This document shows, piece after piece, positions 43,560 to 51,611 of a DNA stretch of 64,000 nucleotides. Source of the stretch: Mycolicibacterium tusciae JS617 (GTDB lineage Bacteria > Actinomycetota > Actinomycetes > Mycobacteriales > Mycobacteriaceae); NCBI RefSeq assembly GCF_000243415.2, contig NZ_KI912270.1, forward strand, positions 2,170,001 to 2,234,000. The letters are read 5' to 3'. The translations under genes were made by a program, and so were the position numbers. Each line of letters begins with the position of its first letter. Within the stretch, counting starts at the first letter, position 1. A model generated the notes under the pieces. That model was not told the origin of the DNA. It searched no databases and was given only the letters and a program-made list of their open reading frames with translations.

Positions 43560-44386
43560 TAGTGCTCTCCATCCGATCCCATGGCTTGCGCGCCTGCCTG
43601 ACTGACCATCTTGACTGCATCATTGCGACTGAGCGTCTTGAACACCTCTTCGGCCATCCGCATCATGTCCCCCACCATGAGCGTAGGACCGTTGGTGAGA
43701 TTGTCGAATGCTTCGTCGATGACGTCTTCAGCCGGAATGGCGCCGGGCGGAATGTCGTCGAGCGAGGCGATCTGTCCTCGGCTGTATTCAAGCTGCCGCA
43801 ACGCCGGGGTGTCAGTCTTGCCCAGCAACAGGCACAGCACGTCGACACCCTTGTCGTGGAGTTCGGCCCACAGCCCTTCGGTGAAGACCATGTCGAAGGC
43901 CTTGGTGCCGGCGTAGGCAACCATGTTCGGCCCGCCGGCCAGCGCTGCGCCGGAGCTGAAGTTGACGATGCCGCCACGGCCGCGTTCGACCATCATGCCT
44001 GCGTAGTGATGACACAGCCGCATCGGAACCAAACAGTTGCGCTGCAGTAGCGCCTCCGCTGCGGAGACCGGGTTGGCAAGAAAGGGTTGGTAATTCGGGT
44101 CTGCGCCTGCGCAATACACCAGCATGCCGATCTCGATATCGGCGGTGGCCTCGATGATCGTCCGTGCGGCGTCGGGGTCGGTCAGGTCGACGGCGAGCGT
44201 TGTGGTCGCCGCTCCGGTGCGTTCGGCGATACCGGCGGCCACCTCTTGCAGCACGTGTTCGCGACGTGCGACCAGGACCACATCCAAGCCCTCGCGCGCC
44301 AGCCGCTCGGCGAACAGTGCGCCACACCCGTCGGACGCACCGATGACGATCGCCCAGGGGCCGTACTTGTCGGCGAAGTCGCTCAT
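43559..44386 (-). CDS. Short-chain dehydrogenase/reductase
   Basis: This 275-aa classical SDR has the cofactor motif VIGASDGCGALFAERLA (TGxxxGxG variant), VYCAGADPN in place of NNAG, the active-site YAGTK (Tyr/Lys), and a preceding Ser (NFSSGAAL). The C-terminal extension (MMRMAEEVFKTLSRNDAVKMVSQ) is typical of a mycobacterial subgroup. It is coupled by a one-base overlap to the LLM gene downstream. It probably oxidises a secondary alcohol of a lipid or steroid-like substrate. Confidence 0.87.
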   Translation of the reverse strand: MSDFADKYGPWAIVIGASDGCGALFAERLAREGLDVVLVARREHVLQEVAAGIAERTGAATTTLAVDLTDPDAARTIIEATADIEIGMLVYCAGADPNYQPFLANPVSAAEALLQRNCLVPMRLCHHYAGMMVERGRGGIVNFSSGAALAGGPNMVAYAGTKAFDMVFTEGLWAELHDKGVDVLCLLLGKTDTPALRQLEYSRGQIASLDDIPPGAIPAEDVIDEAFDNLTNGPTLMVGDMMRMAEEVFKTLSRNDAVKMVSQAGAQAMGSDGEH

Positions 44387-44387
44387 A

Positions 44388-44513
44388 TCAAGCTCCTACC
44401 ATAACGAGCCGTACGGAGGTGAACTTCCGCCTGCTGATGCGCCAACCGTCGGCGGTGCGTACCGCTTCGTCGTCGTAGAAGCCGATTGCATCACCATGCG
44501 TGCGGGCCGTCAT
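44388..44513 (-). pseudogene. C-terminal remnant of an NTF2/SnoaL-like protein
   Basis: A 41-codon minus-strand frame reads MTARTHGDAIGFYDDEAV then RTADGWRISRRKFTSVRLV. The ending is the typical last strand pair of SnoaL-like domains (GWRIxxR), but the first about 90 residues of such a domain are missing. In-frame sequence upstream runs straight into the stop of the neighbouring SDR gene. I read it as the surviving tail of a deleted gene. A palindrome sits just upstream. It could still be translated as a short peptide. Confidence 0.5.
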
Positions 44514-44520
44514 TGGTCTT

Positions 44521-44538
44521 TTACACATCAGTGTGTAA
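44521..44538. promoter_or_regulatory. Palindrome TTACACA-N4-TGTGTAA
   Basis: Perfect 7-bp inverted repeat arms around TCAG. It lies between the SDR stop and the NTF2-like remnant, upstream of the SDR/LLM genes at 44386 and below. This is operator-like (TetR or GntR size). The regulator is unknown. Confidence 0.5.
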
Positions 44539-44552
44539 GAGCCTATCCGTCG

Positions 44553-45419
44553 CTACAAGAGATCGGTGATCGTCTTCAGGCCGGCGTCGTACAAGACTCC
44601 TGGCAGCATCCCTCCGTCGGCTTCGATGGTCGTGCCGTTGACGAAATCCGCCGCCCCCGAGGCCAGGAACACGCACACGCGTCCGACCTCGTCCGGTTCC
44701 CCTCCCCTGCGCATGGGCACCGCGGCGAAGTACTTGCTGCCCGTCGGATCATCTTTCGGCAAGACGAACGACCGGAAGTTCTCGGTGATCGTGGGTCCCA
44801 ACGCAATACAGTTCACCCGGATTTTCGGGCCCCACTCCTGCGCGAGCGACCGGGTGAGGTGATTCAGGCCGCTCTTGGCCGCACCGTAGGAGACCAGCGT
44901 CGGTGACCCTGCGGGATGGCCCGCACCGCTGGAGATGTTGATGATGCAGCCGGTGCCGTCCTGGGTGAGCATCTGGCGGCTGGCGCGGATCGCGAACCAC
45001 ATCGGGCTGATCAGGTTCATCTGGATGGCGAACTGGTGGAACAACGCCGTGCGTTCGTAGTCGTCGTCGCTGCGCGGCGCGCCCTGGATTCGGGAGACGA
45101 GTTCGGGGATGTCCTCGACGTGCGGAGCAGGGACTGTTCCGCCTGCGTTGTTGACCAGGATGTCCAGGCGGCCATGGGTGTCGACGACGTCAGTGATGAA
45201 GGCATCGATCGAGTGGAGATCGCCTTGATCGCAGACCAATTGAGATGAACGAGACGCCCAGTCCGCATCGTCTGAGGTACCCGGCAACGCATCCAGTGCA
45301 GACCGTGAGCATCCGACGACAGTGGCCCCGGCGCGCAGCAGTTCGTGCGCGATGCCGACGCCAACGCCGCGACTGGTTCCCGTGACCACAGCGACCTTGC
45401 CGTCCAGTGCGCCGGTCAT
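44553..45419 (-). CDS. Short-chain dehydrogenase/reductase
   Basis: This 288-aa SDR shows the cofactor motif VVTGTSRGVGVGIAHEL, the NNAG motif (VNNAGGTVP), the catalytic Ser in NISSGAGH, Tyr and Lys in YGAAKSGLNHL, and FVNGTTIEADGGM at the end. A loop insertion after NNAG (HVEDIPELVSRIQGAPRSDDDYERTALF region) is longer than usual. The ATG overlaps the stop of the upstream KstD-like gene by 4 nt. It acts in the same leftward transcript. Confidence 0.88.
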   Translation of the reverse strand: MTGALDGKVAVVTGTSRGVGVGIAHELLRAGATVVGCSRSALDALPGTSDDADWASRSSQLVCDQGDLHSIDAFITDVVDTHGRLDILVNNAGGTVPAPHVEDIPELVSRIQGAPRSDDDYERTALFHQFAIQMNLISPMWFAIRASRQMLTQDGTGCIINISSGAGHPAGSPTLVSYGAAKSGLNHLTRSLAQEWGPKIRVNCIALGPTITENFRSFVLPKDDPTGSKYFAAVPMRRGGEPDEVGRVCVFLASGAADFVNGTTIEADGGMLPGVLYDAGLKTITDLL

Positions 45420-46963
45420 CGTGACCCCGCCATGTGCAGCGCCGCGCGGTGGCTGAACAACAGCGACGCCCCGATCGGATTGCCACCGCCAGGGTAAGTC
45501 TCACCGGACACCGCGGCCATCGTGTTCCCCGCCGCATAGAGGCCGGGGATTGCGCGGTCGTCGGCGTCCAGCACGCGCGCATCGACGTCGGTGCGCAGTC
45601 CGCCCTTGGTGCCGAGGTCTGAGGTCCCGAAGGCCGCCGCCCGGAACGGCGGGGTGTCGATAGGCACCAGCGGCGAGGCTCCGCCGGTGAACGCTCGGTC
45701 GAACGATTCCCGGCCGCGGCCGAAATCCTCGTCCTCACCGCGCTCCGCGAGAACGTTGAAACGGCGGACGGTTTCGACGAGGTTTGCCTCTGGCACACCG
45801 ATCTTGGCGGCGAGCTCCTCCAGGGTGTCGGCCTGCACCCACAGCCCGGCCGACTCGTACTCGTTCGTCGGCGAGAAGGAGACGTTGGTCGCCATCACCG
45901 GCGGTTGTTCACCGGCTCGACTGTCATAGACCATCCAGTACGGCGTGCCGACAGTACCGTCGCGCATCGCGCTCAAGATCTCACGGCCCAGCCGGTCGTA
46001 CGCGGCCGATTCGTTGACGAACCGGCGCCCCGCCTTGTCGACGAAGATGCCGCCGGTGAAGCACAGCGCGAACGCCGCGCGACCATCGGGATGAATCAGC
46101 CCGGGAGACCACCACGCCTGGTCCATCAGGTCGGTGCTGGCGCCGATTGCGATCGCCGCCTTGTGTGCCAGACCGGTATTGCCGGGCGCACCCATGGTTC
46201 CCGATGCCGTTCCCGGAACACCGAATTCGGCTCGCATTTCGGCGTTCTGCTCGAATCCGCCGGCGGCCAGCAGGACTCCTCGACGCGCCCTGATTGTCCG
46301 TCGCTTCCCGTCGCACTCGACAACCCCGCCGGTGACACAACCATCCTCGACGACCAACTCGACGAGGCTGGTGTTCAGATATGCGGCGACCGCGGGATTG
46401 TCGGCCATCGCCCACAGGAAGCGACCGACGACTGCCCGCCCTCCGGTGAGGAAGTCGGGTTGCGGCTCACCGAGGCGTTCGTGGTCCAGCGGTCCACGGA
46501 CCTGCCCCTGGAACCGTCCCAGCCGCTCGCCGGGTACGCCCTTGCAGACCGTGTGGCGCATACCGTCGTTGCGCGCACCGGGGACCGAGCTGTAGTAATC
46601 GGGCCACGGCAGGACCTTGAACGCGAAATGGTCGTCCTGCTCGAGGTATTCGACCAGCTTCGCGCCCCCGCGCACGTACGTCTCCTGGAGTTCGGCCGAC
46701 GTGCGGTCGCCCACGACGGTGCGGTAGTAGCTCAGCGCCTCGTCGATGGTGTCGTCGCTGCCCGCGCGAACCAGGACGGGGTTGCACGGGTACCACATGC
46801 CGCCGCCACCGGAGTACGCGAACGTGCCGCCGAACTGGTCGGTCGCCTCGACGATCGCCACCGAAAGGCCTTCCCGCGCCGCGGTATACGCGCCCGCGAG
46901 GGCGCCGGCGCTGCCGACCACCAGGACATCGACGGTTTCATCGGCATCGGAATCACGGATCAC
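45416..46963 (-). CDS. KstD-like FAD-dependent dehydrogenase
   Basis: This protein has 515 aa from GTG 46963 (AGGAA 6 nt upstream), whose stop codon of the upstream SDR overlaps it. It has an FAD-binding N-terminus (VDVLVVGSAGALAGAYTAAREGLSVAIVEA), FGGTFAYSGGGGMWYP, and a C-terminal flavin loop GLYAAGNTMAAVSGETYPGGGNPIGASL. It belongs to the fumarate reductase/3-ketosteroid delta-1-dehydrogenase family; YPGGGNPIG resembles but does not equal the KstD loop. It would introduce a double bond in a cyclic ketone or similar ring. A steroid substrate is inference. Confidence 0.85.
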   Translation of the reverse strand: MIRDSDADETVDVLVVGSAGALAGAYTAAREGLSVAIVEATDQFGGTFAYSGGGGMWYPCNPVLVRAGSDDTIDEALSYYRTVVGDRTSAELQETYVRGGAKLVEYLEQDDHFAFKVLPWPDYYSSVPGARNDGMRHTVCKGVPGERLGRFQGQVRGPLDHERLGEPQPDFLTGGRAVVGRFLWAMADNPAVAAYLNTSLVELVVEDGCVTGGVVECDGKRRTIRARRGVLLAAGGFEQNAEMRAEFGVPGTASGTMGAPGNTGLAHKAAIAIGASTDLMDQAWWSPGLIHPDGRAAFALCFTGGIFVDKAGRRFVNESAAYDRLGREILSAMRDGTVGTPYWMVYDSRAGEQPPVMATNVSFSPTNEYESAGLWVQADTLEELAAKIGVPEANLVETVRRFNVLAERGEDEDFGRGRESFDRAFTGGASPLVPIDTPPFRAAAFGTSDLGTKGGLRTDVDARVLDADDRAIPGLYAAGNTMAAVSGETYPGGGNPIGASLLFSHRAALHMAGSR

Positions 46964-47811
46964 AGGTTCCTCGATCTGTTGACGAAGCGGCCCTCTCGCG
47001 GTGACAAGAGCCATCCGCCACCGGCTTTGGTGCCGCCGTCGACGGGAATGTTGTGGCCGGTGACGAACGCCGACTGATCCGATGCCAGAAACAGCGCGAC
47101 GCGGGCCTGGTCCTCCGGCCATCCGACCCGGCCGACGGGCGCCCACGACGCCCATAGATCATCGACGTCCTCGTAGCCGGTCAGGTAGTCGACCTGCGGT
47201 GTCTGCGCCAGATCGGTACCGATGCCGTTGACGCGGATGCCGTGGCGACCGAGATCCACGGCCAGGCAGGTGGTGAAGTGCGCGGCCGCGGCCTTCATCG
47301 CCCCGTACACCGGGTCCTTGGGGTAGCCGCGCATGCCCTCCACCGAGTGCACGGTGACGATGCTGCCGCGGTGGGCGTCGATCATCGAAGGGACGAAAGC
47401 CCTTGTGACAGCGAAGACGTGGCGCAGGTTGATGTCGTACTGCTGTTGCCACGACTCGGGCGTCGATTCGTGAAATGGCACCAGGGGCCGATAGTCGCCG
47501 ACGTTGTTGACCAGCACATCGGTCCGCCCATGTTCGGCAATTACGGCATCGGCCAGTCGGGCGACATCGTCGTCGGCCGTGACGTCGACGACATGGCAAC
47601 GGATCGCTCCGCCGGCGCTGGTCACTTCGTCGTGGATGCGTTCGGCGCGTTCCCGATCGACCTCGGCGACCTCGACGATGGCCCCGTGCTCGGCGAACAG
47701 GCGGGCGATGCCGGCACCGATGCCATCGCCACCGCCGGTGACCACGACGACTCGTCCGTCGAGCAGCCGGTTCCAGTCGTCGATATGTGGGACATCGGCG
47801 TCACCGGTCAT
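46960..47811 (-). CDS. Short-chain dehydrogenase/reductase
   Basis: This protein has 283 aa from ATG 47811; the longer open frame reads through regulatory sequence. It has the cofactor motif VVVTGGGDGIGAGIARLF, the NNxG motif (VNNVGDYRP), the catalytic Ser in TVHSVEGM, Tyr and Lys in YGAMKAAAAH, and SAFVTGHNIPVDGGTKAGGG. It is first in the leftward operon SDR - KstD-like - SDR, with 4-nt overlaps. A perfect palindrome 12 bp upstream of the start may be the operator. Confidence 0.88.
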   Translation of the reverse strand: MTGDADVPHIDDWNRLLDGRVVVVTGGGDGIGAGIARLFAEHGAIVEVAEVDRERAERIHDEVTSAGGAIRCHVVDVTADDDVARLADAVIAEHGRTDVLVNNVGDYRPLVPFHESTPESWQQQYDINLRHVFAVTRAFVPSMIDAHRGSIVTVHSVEGMRGYPKDPVYGAMKAAAAHFTTCLAVDLGRHGIRVNGIGTDLAQTPQVDYLTGYEDVDDLWASWAPVGRVGWPEDQARVALFLASDQSAFVTGHNIPVDGGTKAGGGWLLSPREGRFVNRSRNL

Positions 47812-47823
47812 AGCGTCGGACAC

Positions 47824-47839
47824 TAGCGGCTGTCCGCTA
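47824..47839. promoter_or_regulatory. Palindrome TAGCGG-N4-CCGCTA
   Basis: A perfect inverted repeat directly upstream of the SDR/KstD-like operon and downstream of the merR stop. A further TTAGCGG half-site occurs near 47860. This is an operator candidate, but the cognate regulator is unknown; the adjacent MerR protein is one possibility. Confidence 0.5.
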
Positions 47840-47884
47840 TTTGGCGGGTGACATCGCGTGTTAGCGGTCCCGATCTCGCGACGC

Positions 47885-48256
47885 CTATCGACGGCTCGGC
47901 GTTCGCCGCCGCTTGTTCTCGGCGCGCAGGGCGTCGATGTCACCTTCTAGCGTTACGTTGACGTCGTTGAGGACGCTGTTCTGGTCTTCCAGCGAAAGAA
48001 TACGAACTATGCCGGCGAGGTTGACACCCGCGGCGACAAGTTCGCTGACACGCCGCAGTCGTACCAGGTCATCGGCGCTGTAGCGGCGTGTGCCCCCCGG
48101 GCTGCGGGCAGGCGTCACAAGTCCATGGCTTTCGTACAGACGCAGCGACTGCTTGCTGATGCCGGATAGCTCGGCAGCCACGGAGATGCCGTAAACCCCT
48201 CGATCAGTCGCGGGCGGCCCGGGCTTGTCGACCCCGTCGTCTGTTCCGTCGGTCAT
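47885..48256 (-). CDS. MerR family transcriptional regulator (HspR-like)
   Basis: This 123-aa protein has a winged HTH at about residues 20-90 (VYGISVAAELSGISKQSLRLYESHGLVTPARSPGGTRRYSADDLVRLRRV), then a short dimerisation helix. It has no effector domain, as in HspR-type MerR proteins. The C-terminal tail is basic. It is upstream of the SDR/KstD-like operon (73 bp away) and divergent from the PAS-ANTAR gene. The AT-rich spacer to that gene holds an inverted repeat that could be its site. Confidence 0.86.
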   Translation of the reverse strand: MTDGTDDGVDKPGPPATDRGVYGISVAAELSGISKQSLRLYESHGLVTPARSPGGTRRYSADDLVRLRRVSELVAAGVNLAGIVRILSLEDQNSVLNDVNVTLEGDIDALRAENKRRRTPSRR

Positions 48257-48306
48257 AGGTGCAGAGCGCCTTCAATGGTGCTGGTGGGAAATTTGTGTCT
48301 ACTACC

Positions 48307-48321
48307 AAGCAATATATGCTT
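48307..48321. promoter_or_regulatory. Inverted repeat AAGCA-N5-TGCTT in divergent spacer
   Basis: AAGCA-ATATA-TGCTT lies between merR and the PAS-ANTAR gene, just upstream of the -35 of the latter. This is the size and placement of an autoregulatory MerR operator. The assignment is inference. Confidence 0.4.
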
Positions 48322-48327
48322 ACGACG

Positions 48328-48356
48328 TTGCATTAGTCCAGTGTCAGTGCTATACA
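48328..48356 (+). promoter_or_regulatory. Sigma-A-like promoter for the PAS-ANTAR gene
   Basis: TTGCAT (48328-48333), a 17-bp spacer and TATACA (48351-48356) lie in an AT-rich island that stands out from the surrounding GC-rich DNA. This gives a leader of about 60 nt before the ATG at 48425. Confidence 0.55.
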
Positions 48357-48424
48357 AAATCTATTGTTGTTGCCATAGATATGGGGTTCACCTCGTGGAG
48401 GATCTACGGGACGGCAGGGACGTC

Positions 48425-49177
48425 ATGCCCACACGCTTTCACCGACGCGATCACGATCCGGTCTGCGTGGCTGGCGTCCCGCAGACGTCCCCCGAACTCG
48501 GCGCACCTAGGACCCCCACCAACGACCCGGTCTACGCCACCGGCACTTTTTCGCGGGTTGGAAGCTTCAAATTCTGGTTTGACGATCAACGCTGGGAATG
48601 GTCTGACGATCTGTATCGAATGCACGGTTATGAGCCAGGTTCGGTAGTGCCGACAACCGAACTCGTGTTGTCGCACAAGCATCCCGACGATCTAGATGAC
48701 GTGCAGGATCTTCTTGACGGGGCCAGGTATTCGGGCGGGTCGTTTTCCAGTCGGCATCGTTTTTACGACACTGCCGGTCATGAGCACAGCGTGATTGTGG
48801 TCGCCGACCGGCTGCTCGATGGTTCCAACGCGATTGTGGGCACCAGCGGGTACTACATCGACGTAACCGAGGCCATGGAAGAGAACAGTCGAGACACCCT
48901 CGATGAGGCCCTACCGAAGGTCGTTGAAGCGCGTGCGGTGATCGAGCAGGCCAAGGGAGCGCTGAGGCTCGTCTATGGAATGACCGACGAGCAAGCCTTC
49001 CAGCTCCTTCAGTGGCGATCGCAGGAGACCAACACCAAACTGCGGGCTCTGGCCACCCAACTGGTCACCGAACTCGACACCCTCGGATCGGTAACGGCCG
49101 CGCTTCGTACCGAATTCGATCACCTCATTCTGACAGTGCATGAGCGCGTCTCCGAGAATCACGAGATTCAGCGTTAG
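48425..49177 (+). CDS. PAS and ANTAR domain RNA-binding regulator
   Basis: This protein has 250 aa from ATG 48425 (AGGG about 6 nt upstream). The PAS fold is at about 30-150 (GSFKFWFDDQRWEWSDDLYRMHGYEPG, LSHKHPDDLDDVQDLL, GTSGYYIDVTEAM). The ANTAR domain is at about 160-220 (VIEQAKGALRLVYGMTDEQAFQLLQWRSQETNTKLRALA). ANTAR proteins bind paired hairpins in mRNA leaders and prevent termination, here presumably in response to the PAS signal. The target transcript is not evident in the window. It ends tail-to-tail, overlapping the permease gene by 4 nt. Confidence 0.88.
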   Translation: MPTRFHRRDHDPVCVAGVPQTSPELGAPRTPTNDPVYATGTFSRVGSFKFWFDDQRWEWSDDLYRMHGYEPGSVVPTTELVLSHKHPDDLDDVQDLLDGARYSGGSFSSRHRFYDTAGHEHSVIVVADRLLDGSNAIVGTSGYYIDVTEAMEENSRDTLDEALPKVVEARAVIEQAKGALRLVYGMTDEQAFQLLQWRSQETNTKLRALATQLVTELDTLGSVTAALRTEFDHLILTVHERVSENHEIQR

Positions 49178-50517
49178 ACCTCACGTGCGCGCCGCGTTGC
49201 CGCGCGCGCCGAAAAGTAGAGCACCACACCCACGGCCAACAAGATGGCCGCGAAAAGCCACACTTGGGCGGCCTGTTGGGTGAGCAGCAGGACGCAGGAC
49301 GCTACGCCGAGCACCGGCACCGCGGTCCACACCCGGAAGTGTTGATGATCGACGGTGTCGCGGCGCAGCACCAGCACAGCGATATTTGTCGAGATGAAGA
49401 CGATCAGCAACAGCAGAACAACGGTCTCCGCGAGGGTCGACAGGTCTGAAACCAGGGTGAGGAGCATCGCCACCACCGTTGTCGCCACGATCGCCACCCA
49501 CGGCGTTCTCCGACGCGCCAGCACTCGACTCAGCACGCCCGGAAGCAGGCCATGCTCGGCCATGCCATAGGCAAGCCGACTCGACATGATCATGGTCAGC
49601 AGCGCGCCGTTGGCGACGGCGACGAGCGCAATGGCGCTGAACAACCAGTTCGGGACGCCGATGCCGGACGCCGAGACGACAGCCAGCAAGGGTCCCGACG
49701 ACTGTGACAGCTCGCTCGACGGCAGAGCTGTTGCGCTGGCGACTCCGACCAGTGCGTAGAGAACCCCCGCGGTTATGAGCGCGCCGAAAAGCGCTGCGGG
49801 ATAGACCTTGCTCGGGTTGCGAATCTCTTCGGCGACGTTGGCCGATGTCTCGAAGCCGACGAACGAGTAGTACGCGACAATCGCGCCGGCAAGGATAGCG
49901 AGCGCGGGCGTCGCGCCGTCAGGGAGCTGTAGAGCGCGGCCGGTATCGCCGCGACCGCCGCCAACCATGATCGACACCGCGACGACGACGATGAGCAAGC
50001 CCGTCAGCTCAACGACCGTCATGACAACGTTGCTCTTGACCGATTCGCTGATTCCTCGCGCGTTGAGGCAGGCGACGAGCGCCAGGAACCCGATCGCAGC
50101 CGGGATCGTCGGAATATCCACGAACGTGGCGAGGTAGTCCCCGGCGAATGCCAGTGCGAGCCCGGCGGCACTCGTCACCCCGGCGGCGAGCATGCAGAAC
50201 CCGACCAGAAACGACACCACGGGCTGTCGGTACGCCCGCTCGGCAAAGACCGCGGCACCACCAGCCTTGGGGTACTTGGTGACGAGCTCGGCATATGAGC
50301 CCGCCGTGAGGAGCGCAAGTAGCAGGGCGGCCAGCAGCGGCGCCCACAGCATTCCACCGACATCCTCGGCCAACACACCCATCAACGCGTAGATGCCCGC
50401 TCCAAGCACGTCACCGAGGATGAACATGTACAGAAGTGGTCCGGTGATCTTCCGTTTGAGTTTGCCCTCGGCGTCAGCGTCGTCTTCGGCGGTGTGCGCT
50501 GGTGATGTCGACGTCAT
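49174..50517 (-). CDS. APC superfamily amino acid permease
   Basis: This protein has 447 aa from ATG 50517 with GGAGGA 7 nt upstream. It has twelve or so hydrophobic helices. The first contains the APC signature (GPLLYMFILGDVLGAGIYALMGVLAEDVGG), and the sixth region has GAIVAYYSFVGFETSANVAEEIRNPSKVYP. It probably imports an amino acid or amine by proton symport. The substrate is not determinable. Confidence 0.88.
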   Translation of the reverse strand: MTSTSPAHTAEDDADAEGKLKRKITGPLLYMFILGDVLGAGIYALMGVLAEDVGGMLWAPLLAALLLALLTAGSYAELVTKYPKAGGAAVFAERAYRQPVVSFLVGFCMLAAGVTSAAGLALAFAGDYLATFVDIPTIPAAIGFLALVACLNARGISESVKSNVVMTVVELTGLLIVVVAVSIMVGGGRGDTGRALQLPDGATPALAILAGAIVAYYSFVGFETSANVAEEIRNPSKVYPAALFGALITAGVLYALVGVASATALPSSELSQSSGPLLAVVSASGIGVPNWLFSAIALVAVANGALLTMIMSSRLAYGMAEHGLLPGVLSRVLARRRTPWVAIVATTVVAMLLTLVSDLSTLAETVVLLLLIVFISTNIAVLVLRRDTVDHQHFRVWTAVPVLGVASCVLLLTQQAAQVWLFAAILLAVGVVLYFSARAATRRAREV

Positions 50518-50635
50518 TTGCAATTCCTCCACACGCTTATGTCGGCGCCCTCCTCGAGTTGGCTATGCGAGTTCTACCCGGCCGGGGCGCGGTGAAACGA
50601 CGAATGTCGCGGACCTGCGTGGTGACTCTCCCTCA

Positions 50636-51568
50636 TCAGGGCGGATACGGCAGTTTGAATTGGTCGGCCAGCAGGCTTTGCACGACGATCATGGCGGCTT
50701 GGGAACCTGCTGCGATGGCACCGGCAAGGTGCGGGTGCTCGGTGCACACATCGCCGGCAGCAAAAACTGTGGGCATCGTGGTCCTGTGCAGGGAGTCCAC
50801 GCTGATCGAATCGGGCGCCATCGGTCCCTCCGTGCATGTCGCTCCGAGCTGTTCGGCAAGTCGTGAACGCTGCCGTAGTGGCGCCTCGACCAGCAGACCG
50901 TCTCGTTCGAGGCGGCTGCCGTCTGCGAAGGCTATCGCCGACAGTTCTCCGTCATGTCCGACCAGCTCGGCGATACGGCGCTCATCGACAAGCACGCCGG
51001 CCGCGTCCAGGCGTTGACGGTCGTCCGCGTCGAGATCTGGTGTTCCGTCGGTGAGCAGGACGACGTCGTCGCTCCACCCACGCAACATCAACGCGGCATG
51101 CACCGCCTCATCCCCGGCGGCGAGTGTGGCCAGCTTTCTGTCCCGCATTTCCCAGCCATGGCAGAAGGGGCACTGGAACACCGACTTGCCCCAAAGTTTC
51201 TCCAGCCCAGCGATACTCGGCGGGCAATAGCGCATACCGGTGGCCGGCAGGACCCTGCGCGCGGCAATCTGATCGCCACTATCGAGCTCGAGCAGGAGTC
51301 CGCTGTCGACGGATGTCCCGTTGACCACGCTCCCCTTGCGGAATTCGACACTGGGATAAGCAGACAACTCACGGCGCCCCGCCGCATACAACTCGGCCGG
51401 TTGACGCTGATCGTGGCCCAGCAGCCCACCTATTGAGCGCGCCGCTGCGTTACTCGGTTCCCCCATATCGATCACGATGGTCCGCCGACGTGCCCGCCCC
51501 AATACCAACGCGGCGCTCAAGCCCGCCGCACCGCCACCGACGACTACGCACTCCCACTCACTGCTCAC
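50636..51568 (-). CDS. Thioredoxin-reductase-like FAD protein with CxxC
   Basis: This protein has 310 aa from GTG 51568; the upstream 17 codons overlap the space before the IclR gene and look non-native. It has an FAD motif near the N-terminus (CVVVGGGAAGLSAALVLGRARR), the redox pair in VFQCPFCHGWEMRD, and the second FAD motif TVFAAGDVC. The short NADPH region (LATLAAGDEAVHAALML) lacks a clean GxGxxA. CPFCHGWE resembles gliotoxin-oxidase-type disulfide oxidoreductases more than classical TrxB (CATC). It may oxidise dithiols of a small molecule. It is downstream of the IclR gene on the same strand. Confidence 0.83.
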   Translation of the reverse strand: MSSEWECVVVGGGAAGLSAALVLGRARRRTIVIDMGEPSNAAARSIGGLLGHDQRQPAELYAAGRRELSAYPSVEFRKGSVVNGTSVDSGLLLELDSGDQIAARRVLPATGMRYCPPSIAGLEKLWGKSVFQCPFCHGWEMRDRKLATLAAGDEAVHAALMLRGWSDDVVLLTDGTPDLDADDRQRLDAAGVLVDERRIAELVGHDGELSAIAFADGSRLERDGLLVEAPLRQRSRLAEQLGATCTEGPMAPDSISVDSLHRTTMPTVFAAGDVCTEHPHLAGAIAAGSQAAMIVVQSLLADQFKLPYPP

Positions 51569-51611
51569 CGCGCATACGTTGACAGAGCAAGGACAGTTCA
51601 AACGAAGCTGT

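Noticed and set aside
45905-47077. 390-aa plus-strand open frame opposite the KstD-like gene
   Set aside because: It is an antisense shadow with no start signal or motif; the minus-strand flavoprotein is well supported.
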